This document shows positions 40,398-48,545 of a stretch of 64,000 nt of DNA, in pieces (the stretch's first letter is position 1; each line of letters opens with the position of its first letter). A model generated the notes under the pieces. The model was given only the letters and a program-made list of their open reading frames with translations, had not been told where the DNA came from and did no database searches. The translations under genes were made by a program, and so were the position numbers. The stretch is from DASRFA01 sp035651755. GTDB taxonomy: Bacteria; Desulfobacterota; Binatia; UBA12015. Where the stretch lies: contig DASRFA010000050.1 of assembly GCA_035651755.1 (NCBI GenBank), positions 62,001 through 126,000 of the forward strand, given 5' to 3'.

Positions 40398-41384
40398 TCA
40401 GCGATCGATCGTCATCATCGCCCAGTCGGGGTAGCGGTTTCCCGCTGCGGCGCCGGGCGGCGCGATCTCGTCGAGCTGCGCGAGATCCCCGGGCGTCAAC
40501 GTCACGCGATCGGCGCCGACGTTCTCCTCGAGGTACTTGCGGCGCTTCGTGCCCGGAATGGGCGCGACGTCGTCGCCCTGCGCGAGGACCCAGGCGAGCG
40601 CGAGCTGCGCGGCGGTGATTCCCTTGCGGGCCGCCATGTCCTGGAGCGCCCGGACGATCGCGCGGTTACGATCGATGTTCTCTTCCTGGAAGCGCGGCTG
40701 CATCAGGCGCGAGTCGCCGGGTCGCAGGTCGACGGCGTCGTTGAACGCGCCCGTCAGGAACCCGCGGCCGAGCGGGCTGTAGGGAACGAAGCCGATCCCG
40801 AGCTCGCGCAGCGTCGGGATGATCTCGGCCTCGACGTCGCGCGTCCAGAGCGAGTACTCGCTCTGGAGGGCGCTGATCGGGTGCACCGCGTGCGCGCGGC
40901 GGATCGTGCGCGGGGACGCTTCCGAGAGGCCGAGCCAGCGCACCTTGCCGGCCCGCACCAGGTCCGCCATCGCGCCGACCGTGTCCTCGATCGCGACCGA
41001 TGGGTCGACGCGATGCTGGTAGTAGAGGTCGATGTGGTCGATGCCGAGGCGGGCGAGCGATGCGTCGCACGCGGATCGCACGTACTCCGGCCGGCTGTTG
41101 ACGCCCTGGAAGCTCCCGTCCTCGCCCCGCACGATCCCGAACTTGGTCGCGACGACCGCGCGCTCGCGCCGGCCGCGGAGCGCCTTTCCGAGCAGCCGCT
41201 CGTTCGTCCACGGCCCGTACATGTCGGACGTGTCGAAGAAGTCGACGCCGAGCTCGAGGGCGCGATGGATCGTCGCGATCGATTCCGCCTCGTCGGTCGT
41301 CCCGTAGAAGTCGGACATCCCCATGCAGCCGAGGCCGATCCGGCCGACCTTCAGCCCCTGCGTTCCGAGCGCGACCGTCTTCAT
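40398..41384 (-). CDS. Aldo/keto reductase
   Basis: A 328-residue NADPH-dependent reductase of the AKR superfamily. The catalytic tetrad is visible: Asp and Tyr in FFDTSDMYGPW, Lys in VVATKFGI, and His in LYYQHRVD. The cofactor segment FVPYSPLGRGFLTG is also clear. Length and layout match the group of general stress or xenobiotic aldehyde reductases. The substrate is not predictable. It is divergent from the ClC channel gene with about 90 bases between. Confidence 0.92.
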   Translation of the reverse strand: MKTVALGTQGLKVGRIGLGCMGMSDFYGTTDEAESIATIHRALELGVDFFDTSDMYGPWTNERLLGKALRGRRERAVVATKFGIVRGEDGSFQGVNSRPEYVRSACDASLARLGIDHIDLYYQHRVDPSVAIEDTVGAMADLVRAGKVRWLGLSEASPRTIRRAHAVHPISALQSEYSLWTRDVEAEIIPTLRELGIGFVPYSPLGRGFLTGAFNDAVDLRPGDSRLMQPRFQEENIDRNRAIVRALQDMAARKGITAAQLALAWVLAQGDDVAPIPGTKRRKYLEENVGADRVTLTPGDLAQLDEIAPPGAAAGNRYPDWAMMTIDR

Positions 41385-41474
41385 GGCTCACGAATGTCGC
41401 CCGGTCGAGGCCGTGTCAACGCCGCTCGCCGCGCTTGACGCACGCGCTCTCGTCGCCTCTACTCCCGCGCCGCA

Positions 41475-42734
41475 GTGGACGCCCCTTCGTCGTCACCGCC
41501 GCTCGGGCTCGCGCGCGCGGTCGTCTGGCGCCTCCTCGCGCCGGCCGCGATCGGCGCCGCGACCGGCGCGATCGTCGCCGCCGCGAGCTCGCTCACGGAA
41601 GATCGCGCGCTCGGCGCGCTGGCGTCGCTCCCCGACGGATGGCCCGCGCTCCTCTGTCCGCTCGCGCTCCTGGTGACGCTCGCGGTCGCGACCTTCGTGA
41701 CGCGAGCGACGAGGCCGTCGACCGCCGAGCTCTACATCGTGACGTACCACGCCGACGTTTGCCGCCTGCCGCTCCGGCAGATCCCGGGACGGGTGCTGGC
41801 AGCGATGACGACGGTCGGGTTCGGCGGCTCGCAGGGGCTCGAGTCGCCGTCGGCGCTCACGGGGGCGGGCATGGGGGACGCGCTCGGGCGGGTCGTGGGT
41901 TCGCTGCCCGAGCAGGAGCGGCGGTCGCTCATCGTCGCGGGTGCGAGCGCCGGGATCGCGGCCGTCTTCTCGTCGCCCGGGGTGGGCATGCTGTACGGCA
42001 TCGAGATCCCGTTTCGACGGGACGTCGACGCCCGCCGGCTCGTGCCGTGCGCGATCGCCGCGGCCGCCGCGTTCGCCGTCCGCGACGCGCTCGTGGGCGC
42101 GCGCCGCATCGCGGTGCTCGAGTCGACGCCGGTCGTCGATGCGACGTTCGCCCTCGGGGTCGCGCTGGTCGCGATCGGATGCGGCGTCGGCGCGCGCCTC
42201 TTCGCCGAGACCGGCGAATGGCTGAAGGGCCTCGCGCGCGGCGGGACGCCGCTCGGGCGCGCGGTCGTCGCGGGGGCGGTCCTGGCGGGGCTCGCCTGGA
42301 CGGGGCACGCGCTCACCGGCTCGTGGATCACGTTCGGCCCGGGCTACGTCGCGTCGGACTGGGTGCGGCACGGGTCGTACCCGATCTGGCTGCTGCTCGC
42401 GACGCTCGTCATCCGGGCCGCGGGCACGCTCACCTGCGTCTACGGCGGGGGAGGCGGCGGGGTCTTCACGTCGCTCGCGTGCTGCGGGGTCTTCGTCGGG
42501 CAGATCGTGGGCGAGCTCGTCGGGCGGACGGAGTCCGACCTGTTCCCGTTTCTCGGGGCGGCGTGCTTCCTCGGGTCGGGCTACCGGCTCCCGCTCGCGT
42601 GCATGATGCTGGTGCTCGAGGGCGCCACGTCGATCTCGGTCGCGGTCGCGGGCCTCGTCGCGATCGCGATCGGGCAGGTCCTCATGGGCCGCGAGTCCGT
42701 GTCCGACGCGAAGCGGGACCACCGCATGGATTGA
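41475..42734 (+). CDS. ClC family chloride channel/transporter
   Basis: A 419-residue channel with about ten hydrophobic segments. The selectivity region reads GGSQGLESPSALTG: the G-S-x-G core and the gating Glu (in L-E-S-P, family R/K-E-G-P) are kept. The second motif, usually G-x-F-x-P, is GGVFTS here, so the Pro is Ser. No CBS domains follow, so it is a short prokaryotic form. The Glu suggests it could act as a H+/Cl- exchanger. Start is GTG at 41475. It converges on a small gene, with a strong hairpin between them. Confidence 0.85.
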   Translation: MDAPSSSPPLGLARAVVWRLLAPAAIGAATGAIVAAASSLTEDRALGALASLPDGWPALLCPLALLVTLAVATFVTRATRPSTAELYIVTYHADVCRLPLRQIPGRVLAAMTTVGFGGSQGLESPSALTGAGMGDALGRVVGSLPEQERRSLIVAGASAGIAAVFSSPGVGMLYGIEIPFRRDVDARRLVPCAIAAAAAFAVRDALVGARRIAVLESTPVVDATFALGVALVAIGCGVGARLFAETGEWLKGLARGGTPLGRAVVAGAVLAGLAWTGHALTGSWITFGPGYVASDWVRHGSYPIWLLLATLVIRAAGTLTCVYGGGGGGVFTSLACCGVFVGQIVGELVGRTESDLFPFLGAACFLGSGYRLPLACMMLVLEGATSISVAVAGLVAIAIGQVLMGRESVSDAKRDHRMD

Positions 42735-42740
42735 GGGCGC

Positions 42741-42769
42741 GCCCGGCGCGCCGGGTCGGCGCGCCGGGC
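42741..42769. terminator. Hairpin between convergent genes
   Basis: Twelve-base arms (core CCCGGCGCGCC and GGCGCGCCGGG) around a GGGTC loop form a very stable stem between the ClC gene and the small gene that ends at 42780. There is no T tract, so it may act as a bidirectional terminator of the Rho-assisted type. Confidence 0.5.
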
Positions 42770-42779
42770 CGTGCTGGCT

Positions 42780-42986
42780 TCACTCGCGCGTGCCGCGCGC
42801 CGGCCTCCGTCCTTCCTCCGCGGCTCGCTCGAGATCCTCGCCTTCGCGGCCGTCGAGCGCTTTGGCGGCGTCGCGGGCCTCCTTCTCCGGCTTTCCCGAA
42901 CGGGCGTGCTCGGTCGCCGCCCGATTGTATCGTCGTGCAGCCGTTTTGTTCCCTTCGCCTTCGTTCTTCTGGGCCTGGTCCCTCAC
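42780..42986 (-). CDS. Small conserved acidic/basic protein
   Basis: A 68-residue charged protein (MRDQAQKNEGEGNKTAARRY and ARSGKPEKEARDAAKALDG). It matches a widespread family of small hydrophilic proteins found in many proteobacteria, often linked to stress, but I know of no firm function. The GTG at 42986 is preceded by AGGAGG six bases upstream, which supports the start. It shares a 440-base divergent gap with the next plus-strand gene. Confidence 0.65.
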   Translation of the reverse strand: MRDQAQKNEGEGNKTAARRYNRAATEHARSGKPEKEARDAAKALDGREGEDLERAAEEGRRPARGTRE

Positions 42987-43426
42987 TTCGCTCCTCCTTG
43001 TGTCGATTCGCGGGCCGGCGACCCGCGTCGCCGGCCGCCGAGCTCACGCACCGGTCCAAGCCCCGTGCCGTCCGCCCGCTCGGGCCGCGGTCGGCTGGCG
43101 GTCGCCGGGTCGGCAAGGGTTTGGCTAGGAAGTTCGTCGTCCGACGATGTCCGTCGACGGAGGATTGGTTCCGCCTCAGGACACACGGGAATCGTACGAT
43201 CACGGGAGCGCGCCGGAACGTCCCGAACGGCGCAGCACCCTCGGCCACAGCGGGGCGGTGTGAACTTTCGGGCTGTAAGCCTTACAGCGCGGTTGTAAGT
43301 TCGTCCCGTCGACCTGCGGCTGAAAGTGCCTGTCGCGGCGTCGCTCCACGCCGGTGCTGACATTTTTTCGTCGCGTCCGCCGGCACGGAACCTGCCAGTG
43401 CCGCCCATCCCGCAGGGAGGGTGTCC
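42987..43426. other. 440-base regulatory gap between divergent genes
   Basis: No gene is evident. The left part is GC-rich. The right part (43225-43420) is lower in GC and holds a perfect palindrome and a half-site (43272-43299), and then a T6 run in GACATTTTTTCG (about 43358-43370). Promoters for both neighbours must lie here. Confidence 0.55.
43272..43299. promoter_or_regulatory. Palindromic operator candidate with an extra half-site
   Basis: GCTGTAAGCCTTACAGC (43272-43288) is a perfect inverted repeat with one central base. A matching half-site TTGTAAG follows at 43293-43299. The spacing and symmetry suggest binding of a dimeric regulator upstream of the gene starting at 43427. No regulator gene is adjacent, so the protein that binds is unknown. 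Confidence 0.45.
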
Positions 43427-43861
43427 ATGTACGATTCGGCCGATCCAGTTCGCGAGCGGCTCCTCGAGCCCGAAGTCCTTACGCCCGAGCAGTACGTCGA
43501 TCGCGTGCGCGCACGCAGCACCGACCGACCCGAGGTACGGCTCATGTGCGCGGTGATCGAGGACGCGATCCTCTCGTACCTGAGCTTCGCGTCGCCAGAG
43601 CCCGCGGTGCGGAGGAAGGGCAGCTTGAACGCCTTCCGGCAGATCGAGAGCTGGATCGAGTCGCGCGACTACGAGTGGCCGTACTCGTTCGAGAACATCT
43701 GCTCCGCGCTCGAGCTCGACGCCGAGCACCTGCGCCGCGGCCTCCGGCGCTGGCGCGATTCGGGCCAGACGCCGCGCTTCGAGCGCACCAAGCCCCGTCA
43801 GCTGACGATCGGCCCGCGCCGGAGGCGCCGGGACGGCGTCGCGCGCACGGCCGCGGCTTAA
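43427..43861 (+). CDS. Conserved hypothetical protein
   Basis: A 144-residue soluble protein. It has a helical stretch from RLMCAVIEDAILSYLSF and a second from LNAFRQIESWIESRDYEWPYSF, then a C-terminal basic tail (RRRRRD). The part YSFENICSALELDAEHLRRGLRRW resembles a helix-turn-helix or a small DNA/RNA-binding helix pair, and the basic tail supports nucleic-acid binding. The ATG at 43427 has a GGGAGG site seven bases before it. A structured repeat begins directly after its stop codon. Function unknown. Confidence 0.6.
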   Translation: MYDSADPVRERLLEPEVLTPEQYVDRVRARSTDRPEVRLMCAVIEDAILSYLSFASPEPAVRRKGSLNAFRQIESWIESRDYEWPYSFENICSALELDAEHLRRGLRRWRDSGQTPRFERTKPRQLTIGPRRRRRDGVARTAAA

Positions 43862-43975
43862 GTTACAGAGCGGTCGTCACCGCGCACTCCGCGCGCAAAG
43901 CGCGCGGCCGAGCGAAGCGAACCGGGGAGTGGGACCCTAGCCGGCTTTGCAGGCTAGGGTCAGGGATCCCTCGTT
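43862..43975 (+). repeat. Structured intergenic repeat, copy B
   Basis: Begins one base after the stop codon of the preceding gene. It holds hairpin CCGCGCGC/GCGCGCGG with an AAA loop (43889-43907), then GAGCGAAGCGAACC, the 15-base block GGGGAGTGGGACCCT (43924-43938), a nine-pair hairpin ACCCTAGCC/GGCTAGGGT (43934-43960), and AGGGATCCCTCG. The block and the hairpin order match copy A at 7262-7385, but the stem sequences differ while still pairing. Confidence 0.6.
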
Positions 43976-44018
43976 GGAGAGCTGGCTCGCGGGCGTCTGT
44001 GGCTGCTAGACGCGCGCG

Positions 44019-44810
44019 ATGGCGAAAGCGAAGCTGTACCTTCACGAGATCATCCACATCGTCGGGACCGGGTCGGAGGCCTACAAGCGGCACACGGCGA
44101 TTCTGGGTCTCGGTCGGAAGGACGGTGGATCGCCGCTCGTCGGGACGTTTCAGCAGTCGGGCTCGACCGGCGATTGGCCGAAGGTGATCAACCTGTGGGA
44201 GATGAACGGGTGGGATCACTGGGCCGAGATCCTGGACGGCCAGTACACGCGCGCGTCGGGTCAGGTCCCCGAGCTGCGCCGCTGGTGGACCGAAGCGACC
44301 AGCTTCCGCTCCGGCGGCTTCGACCGGATCCTCGAGCCGGCTCCGTTCTGCCCGACGCGTGAGGAGATCCTGCGCGCGAAGGTGCGCGGGCTCGCCTGCC
44401 TGCAGGAGATCGCGACCACCGAGCCGGGAAAGGCGGACCGCTATCTGGAGGCGGTCGACGAGCACTGGCGGAAGCCGGCCGCCAAGCGCGGCATGACCCT
44501 CATCGGCGCCTACCGGACGTCCATGCGCGACACCGAGGCGGTCCTGCTCTGGTCGTTCCCGACGTTCCGCGATTACACCCGGCACCTCTCGGATTTCGCG
44601 ACCGCGCGCGCGACCCGCTCCTGGAGCGATCGGGCGCGGAAGTGGCGCCTCGACTACCGCGAGACGCTCCTCGTCCCGAGTCCCTGGTGCATCATGCATC
44701 CCGACTTCGTCGATTCGCCGCCGGAGGCACCCGGAGCGCCGGCGCCCGCGCCGGCGACCGCCCCGCGTCCCGCCGCCCGCGGCCGTCGCGGCCGTCGCTC
44801 GCCGCGCTGA
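44019..44810 (+). CDS. NIPSNAP-like double-domain protein
   Basis: A 263-residue protein with two related alpha/beta halves of the dimeric ferredoxin-like (NIPSNAP/ABM) type: HEIIHIVGTGSEAYKRHTA then WPKVINLWEMNGWDHWAEIL, and LQEIATTEPGKADRYLEAVD then TEAVLLWSFPTFRDYTRHL. A Pro/Ala/Arg tail of about 40 residues follows. Such doubled proteins occur in gene sets for steroid or xenobiotic metabolism, but function is unknown. It begins about 43 bases after a structured repeat. Confidence 0.7.
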   Translation: MAKAKLYLHEIIHIVGTGSEAYKRHTAILGLGRKDGGSPLVGTFQQSGSTGDWPKVINLWEMNGWDHWAEILDGQYTRASGQVPELRRWWTEATSFRSGGFDRILEPAPFCPTREEILRAKVRGLACLQEIATTEPGKADRYLEAVDEHWRKPAAKRGMTLIGAYRTSMRDTEAVLLWSFPTFRDYTRHLSDFATARATRSWSDRARKWRLDYRETLLVPSPWCIMHPDFVDSPPEAPGAPAPAPATAPRPAARGRRGRRSPR

Positions 44811-44843
44811 CGCGCGGCCCCGCAACTGGTACGAGTCGCCCCC

Positions 44844-45845
44844 ATGGCGAAGGCGAGAGCCCGGGCAAAGGAACCGACCAAGCGCCGCAGCGCGGCGGAC
44901 ATCGAGCGCATGATCTGGCTCGAGCGCGCTCGCGGCCCGATCCTGCCGTCGGTGCTCGCGGGCGTCGCGCTTCTCGTCTGGGTGCTCGCGAACGCCGGCG
45001 TCATCCCGATGGCCGCCGGCGTCGCGGCCGTCGGCGCGCTCGTGCTCGCGCTCTGCCTGTTCGCGGCAGTGCGCGACTTCATCGCCGACGAGACGACGTC
45101 GACCCAGGTGCTGGTGATCCTCCTCTTCGCGATCCTCTTCGCCGCCGCGACGTCCTTGCCGCTCTTCCGAACGCTCTATCCGCGGCCCGCGATCGCCGCC
45201 GGCGACCTCGCGACCAAGGGCGCCGCGATCGACGTCGTCACCGGCGACGCGAGCGGGCCGTACCGCGTGATCGTGGAGGGCCACCTCCCGGAGTCGCGCG
45301 AGCACGCGACCCAGACCGCGCACTATCGCCTCCGGGTCGAGGGCGCCGCCCCGTCGCCGACCTTCCTCGACGGCGACTTCAGCGATCGCTGGGGCATGCG
45401 CCGCCTCGGCCGCCGCGGCAGCGCGCCGGTCCACGTCGTCCGCTCGACCGGCCAGCACGAGCTCGACGCGTCGGCGGGCTCGACGTTCAAGATCTCGCTC
45501 GACGAGCTGTCGCCGCCGAATACGGGCTCGGTGAGCGTGTCCGTGCATCCCGATGCGTTCCCGACGGTGCTGATCGCCGGTCTCGGGGTCCTCCTCACGG
45601 GCACCGCGATGGTGCTCGACGCGTGGCGGACGTCGGACTCGGGCGACGGTCTCACGACGCTCGTGGCGCTCGGCGCTCTGTTCGGGGTCGTGGCGCTCCG
45701 GCGGTTCGCCCCGCCGCACCCGGGCTTCGGCGACCTCATCTTCAACGGGGTCGTCGGCGGCGTCGCGGGCCTCGGCGTCGGGTGGCTTCTCTGGAAGATC
45801 GGCGGGCCGGCGCTCCGCTCGCGGCTCGCGGGCGACGGTCGATAG
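44844..45845 (+). CDS. Membrane protein with periplasmic domain
   Basis: A 333-residue protein with a basic N-terminus, two hydrophobic helices (about 35-55 and 60-75), a third near 90-108, then a beta-rich domain of about 110 residues (TQTAHYRLRVEGAAPSPTFL and STFKISLDELS), and three or four more hydrophobic segments from about 235 to the end. I do not recognise the family. The domain between the membrane parts may be periplasmic. It is 34 bases after the NIPSNAP-like gene and may be co-transcribed. Confidence 0.55.
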   Translation: MAKARARAKEPTKRRSAADIERMIWLERARGPILPSVLAGVALLVWVLANAGVIPMAAGVAAVGALVLALCLFAAVRDFIADETTSTQVLVILLFAILFAAATSLPLFRTLYPRPAIAAGDLATKGAAIDVVTGDASGPYRVIVEGHLPESREHATQTAHYRLRVEGAAPSPTFLDGDFSDRWGMRRLGRRGSAPVHVVRSTGQHELDASAGSTFKISLDELSPPNTGSVSVSVHPDAFPTVLIAGLGVLLTGTAMVLDAWRTSDSGDGLTTLVALGALFGVVALRRFAPPHPGFGDLIFNGVVGGVAGLGVGWLLWKIGGPALRSRLAGDGR

Positions 45846-45851
45846 GCGATC

Positions 45852-46433
45852 TCAGCCCTTCCCGAGGAGCCCGTCCTTCAGCGCCTGGTTCGGCGGGTCG
45901 TCTCCGAGCCAGATGCCCCAGAGCGCGCGCATGAACTCCGGGCCCGGGATCGTGCCGGCGTTCTTGCCGGCGATCGTCCCGGTCGTGCCGGTGCCCGGGA
46001 CGTAGTCGAACGTCACCTGGGATCCCTCGCGCAGCGGCTCCTTGAACCAGCTCGCGAACTGGTCGAACTGCGGTTGCAGCGCGGGCGTGCCGGTGTGGGA
46101 GAAGCCTTCCTTCATCGCGTCGACCATCTCGTCGTGCGAGACCTCGCGCAGGAACTGGAGCTGCATCCGCTTCGGCTCGTCCGCGTCGGTGGCGGCCTTG
46201 CCGTCGTGCGTGGGGGTCGTGAGGTAGAGGCCCGCGACGTAGACCTTGACGAAGACGTACGCGATGCGGACGCCCATTCCATTGAGCTTGACGGGCTTCC
46301 CGCCGACCGTCGACGTGTCCGGGAAGGTGACGCCCTGGACCGACATCGCGATCCCGTTCCGCGGTCGAGCGAGGGCTGCCGCCAAAAGGAGCGCGACCGC
46401 AGCGCCGACACGCATCCGCGCAAATGCTCGCAT
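45852..46433 (-). CDS. Chalcone isomerase-like exported protein
   Basis: A 193-residue protein with a signal peptide (about 1-30, ending ARPRNGIA). The chalcone-isomerase-like fold is shown by the segments GVTFPDTSTVGGKPVKLNGMGVR, AYVFVKVYVAGLYLTTP and the late GTIPGPEFMRALWGIWLGDDPPN. Bacterial members of this group lack the plant catalytic pocket and probably bind fatty acids or act in envelope functions. It converges on the membrane protein gene with seven bases between. Confidence 0.8.
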   Translation of the reverse strand: MRAFARMRVGAAVALLLAAALARPRNGIAMSVQGVTFPDTSTVGGKPVKLNGMGVRIAYVFVKVYVAGLYLTTPTHDGKAATDADEPKRMQLQFLREVSHDEMVDAMKEGFSHTGTPALQPQFDQFASWFKEPLREGSQVTFDYVPGTGTTGTIAGKNAGTIPGPEFMRALWGIWLGDDPPNQALKDGLLGKG

Positions 46434-46529
46434 CGTGGGCCTCCTCTCGCGCGCCGGGCTGCCGCGGCGCGGGCCGATCTCCGAGCTGAACGGGGCGGGA
46501 TCGACGAATCGATCCTACACCGCCCGCCG

Positions 46530-47288
46530 CTACATCGTGAGCCCGCCGTCGATCGAGACGATCGAGCCGGTCATGTAGCGGCCCTGGTCGGACGCGATGA
46601 ACGCGATCAGCGCCGCGATCTCCTCGGGCTCGCTGTTGCCGTACGGCGTGCGGACCTTGTCGAGCTTCTTCGGGTCCGCGCCGTCGGGCAGCTCGTAGAA
46701 GGCCTTCTGGAGCGGCGTGGCGATGCCGCCCGGCGCGACGCAGTTCACGCGCACGCCGCGCTCGAGGTACTCCTCGGCGAGCGCGCGCGTCAGGTTCACG
46801 ACGCCGCCCTTCGAGGCGCAGTAGGCCGCGCTGTACGCCTGGCCCATGAGCCCCGCGTTCGACGCGACGTTCACGATGTTCCCGCCGCCGTCGAGAAGGT
46901 GCGGCAGGGTCGCCTGGCACATGAGGAACGTCCCGGTCAGGTTGACGGCGATGATCTTCTGCCAGTCGTCGAACGGCATGTCGTGCGCGTTCGCGAAGCG
47001 GCCGACGCCCGCGCAGTTCACGAGGATCGAGGGGCGCCCGAGGGCGCCGGCGGAGGCCGACACCGCCGCGCGCGCCGAGGCGGGATCCGCGACGTCGACG
47101 CGCTCCGCGCGTCCGCGGCCGCCGTCGCTCGCGATCTCGGCCGCGGTGCGCTCGGCCGCCTCCGCCACGACGTCGAGGCACGCGACCGCGGCGCCTTCGG
47201 ACGCGAGCGCCTTCGCGGTCGCGCGGCCGAGCCCGGAGCCGGCGCCGGTCACGATCGCCACCCGTCCCGCAAACCGCGTCAAGCTCAT
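46530..47288 (-). CDS. SDR family NAD(P)-dependent oxidoreductase
   Basis: A 252-residue classical SDR. Motifs: TGAGSGLGRA (cofactor), NCAG (structural), Ser in NVASNAG, and YCASKGGV with the catalytic Tyr and Lys. The C-terminus GSIVSIDGGLTM is typical of beta-ketoacyl reductase-like and other classical SDRs. The substrate is not predictable. It is divergent from the first CNNM-type gene. Confidence 0.92.
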   Translation of the reverse strand: MSLTRFAGRVAIVTGAGSGLGRATAKALASEGAAVACLDVVAEAAERTAAEIASDGGRGRAERVDVADPASARAAVSASAGALGRPSILVNCAGVGRFANAHDMPFDDWQKIIAVNLTGTFLMCQATLPHLLDGGGNIVNVASNAGLMGQAYSAAYCASKGGVVNLTRALAEEYLERGVRVNCVAPGGIATPLQKAFYELPDGADPKKLDKVRTPYGNSEPEEIAALIAFIASDQGRYMTGSIVSIDGGLTM

Positions 47289-47471
47289 GGAAGCCTCCCG
47301 GGCGCGCCCGGGAATCCCAGACCGCCGTCTCGAGGGCCAGAGCTATCGAAGGCCCCCCGGCCGCGCAATGCGCTGCGCGCGTTTGCGCCAGTGCCGAATC
47401 CTGCTAGGCGAGGCGTCGTGCGTGTCGCAGCCCGGCCGCCGCGACGCGGCACGAGGTGATCGGACGCGGCG

Positions 47472-48545
47472 ATGTCTCTCCTCACCTGGGGGATCATCTT
47501 TGCCCTGATCCTCGTGAACGCCGTGTACGTCGCTGCCGAGCTCGCGGCGGTCGCGGTCCCGAAGAGCCGGGTCCAGCAGCGCGCAGTCGAGGGCGACTCG
47601 TTCGCGCAGCGGCTGCTGCCGATCCTCACCGAGCCACGGCAGCTCGATCGCTACATCGCGGCGTCGCAGGTCGGGATCACGCTCTCGAGCCTGGTCCTCG
47701 GCGCATTCGGCGAGTTCGCGCTCGGGGACGACGCGGCGGCGCTGCTCGAGCGCGCGTTCTCGCTCGAGCAGCGCAACGCGCGCTCGACCGCGTCGATCGC
47801 CGTGCTCGTCGGCCTCACGGTTCTCCAGATGGTGCTGGGCGAGCTCATGCCGAAAGCGACCGCGCTCCAGCACCCGACGGGAACGGCGATCTGGACCGTC
47901 GTCCCCATGCGCTGGTCGCTCGCCGTCCTCGGCCAGTCGATCACCGTGCTGAACGGCTCGGCGAGCCTCCTGCTGCGCGCGATCGGGATGCGCGACACCG
48001 CCACGCCGCACGTCCACTCGCCGCGCGAGATCGAGTTCCTGCTCGCCGAGAGCCGCGAGGGCGGAATTCTCGAGCCGCACGAGCACCGCCGCCTGCGCCA
48101 GGCGCTCCACCTCGGCACGCGCACCGCGCGCGAGCTGATGGTGCCGCGCGACCGCGTCCGGGCGCTCGACGTCGCGAGCTCGCGCGACGAGGTCCTGCGC
48201 ATCTACACGGAGAGCCCGTTCACGCGCCTCCCGGTGTACCGCGGATCGCTCGATCGGATCCTCGGCTTGGTCCACACGCGCGACGTCGCCCTCCACGCGA
48301 CCGGATCGGGCCCGTTCGACCTCCGGCCGCTCATCCGTCCGGTGCTGTACGTGCCGCGCGACCTGCCGGCCGACCGGCTGCTCGCCCGCATGCGCGAGGC
48401 GCGCCGGCAGATGGCGATCGTGTGCGATCAGGACGGCAGCGCGCTCGGCATCGTGTCGATCGACGACATCCTGGACGCGGTCCTCGGAGAGATGGCGGAC
48501 GACCTGAAGGACGCCGCCGCCGCCCGCGAGCCTCGTCATGCTTGA
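47472..48545 (+). CDS. CNNM/CorC-type transporter, short form (DUF21 + CBS)
   Basis: A 357-residue protein of the CNNM/HlyC/CorC family. The N-terminal DUF21 membrane domain (about 1-190) has a typical VYVAAELAAVAVPKSRV start and the LVLGAFGEFALGDD and LGELMPKATALQ segments. A CBS pair follows (about 205-330, ELMVPRDRVRALDV and RQMAIVCDQDGSALGIVSIDDIL). The C-terminal CorC_HlyC domain of the family is missing. Members of the family move or sense Mg2+ or act in metal homeostasis. It overlaps the next gene, a longer paralog, by eight bases. Confidence 0.88.
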   Translation: MSLLTWGIIFALILVNAVYVAAELAAVAVPKSRVQQRAVEGDSFAQRLLPILTEPRQLDRYIAASQVGITLSSLVLGAFGEFALGDDAAALLERAFSLEQRNARSTASIAVLVGLTVLQMVLGELMPKATALQHPTGTAIWTVVPMRWSLAVLGQSITVLNGSASLLLRAIGMRDTATPHVHSPREIEFLLAESREGGILEPHEHRRLRQALHLGTRTARELMVPRDRVRALDVASSRDEVLRIYTESPFTRLPVYRGSLDRILGLVHTRDVALHATGSGPFDLRPLIRPVLYVPRDLPADRLLARMREARRQMAIVCDQDGSALGIVSIDDILDAVLGEMADDLKDAAAAREPRHA

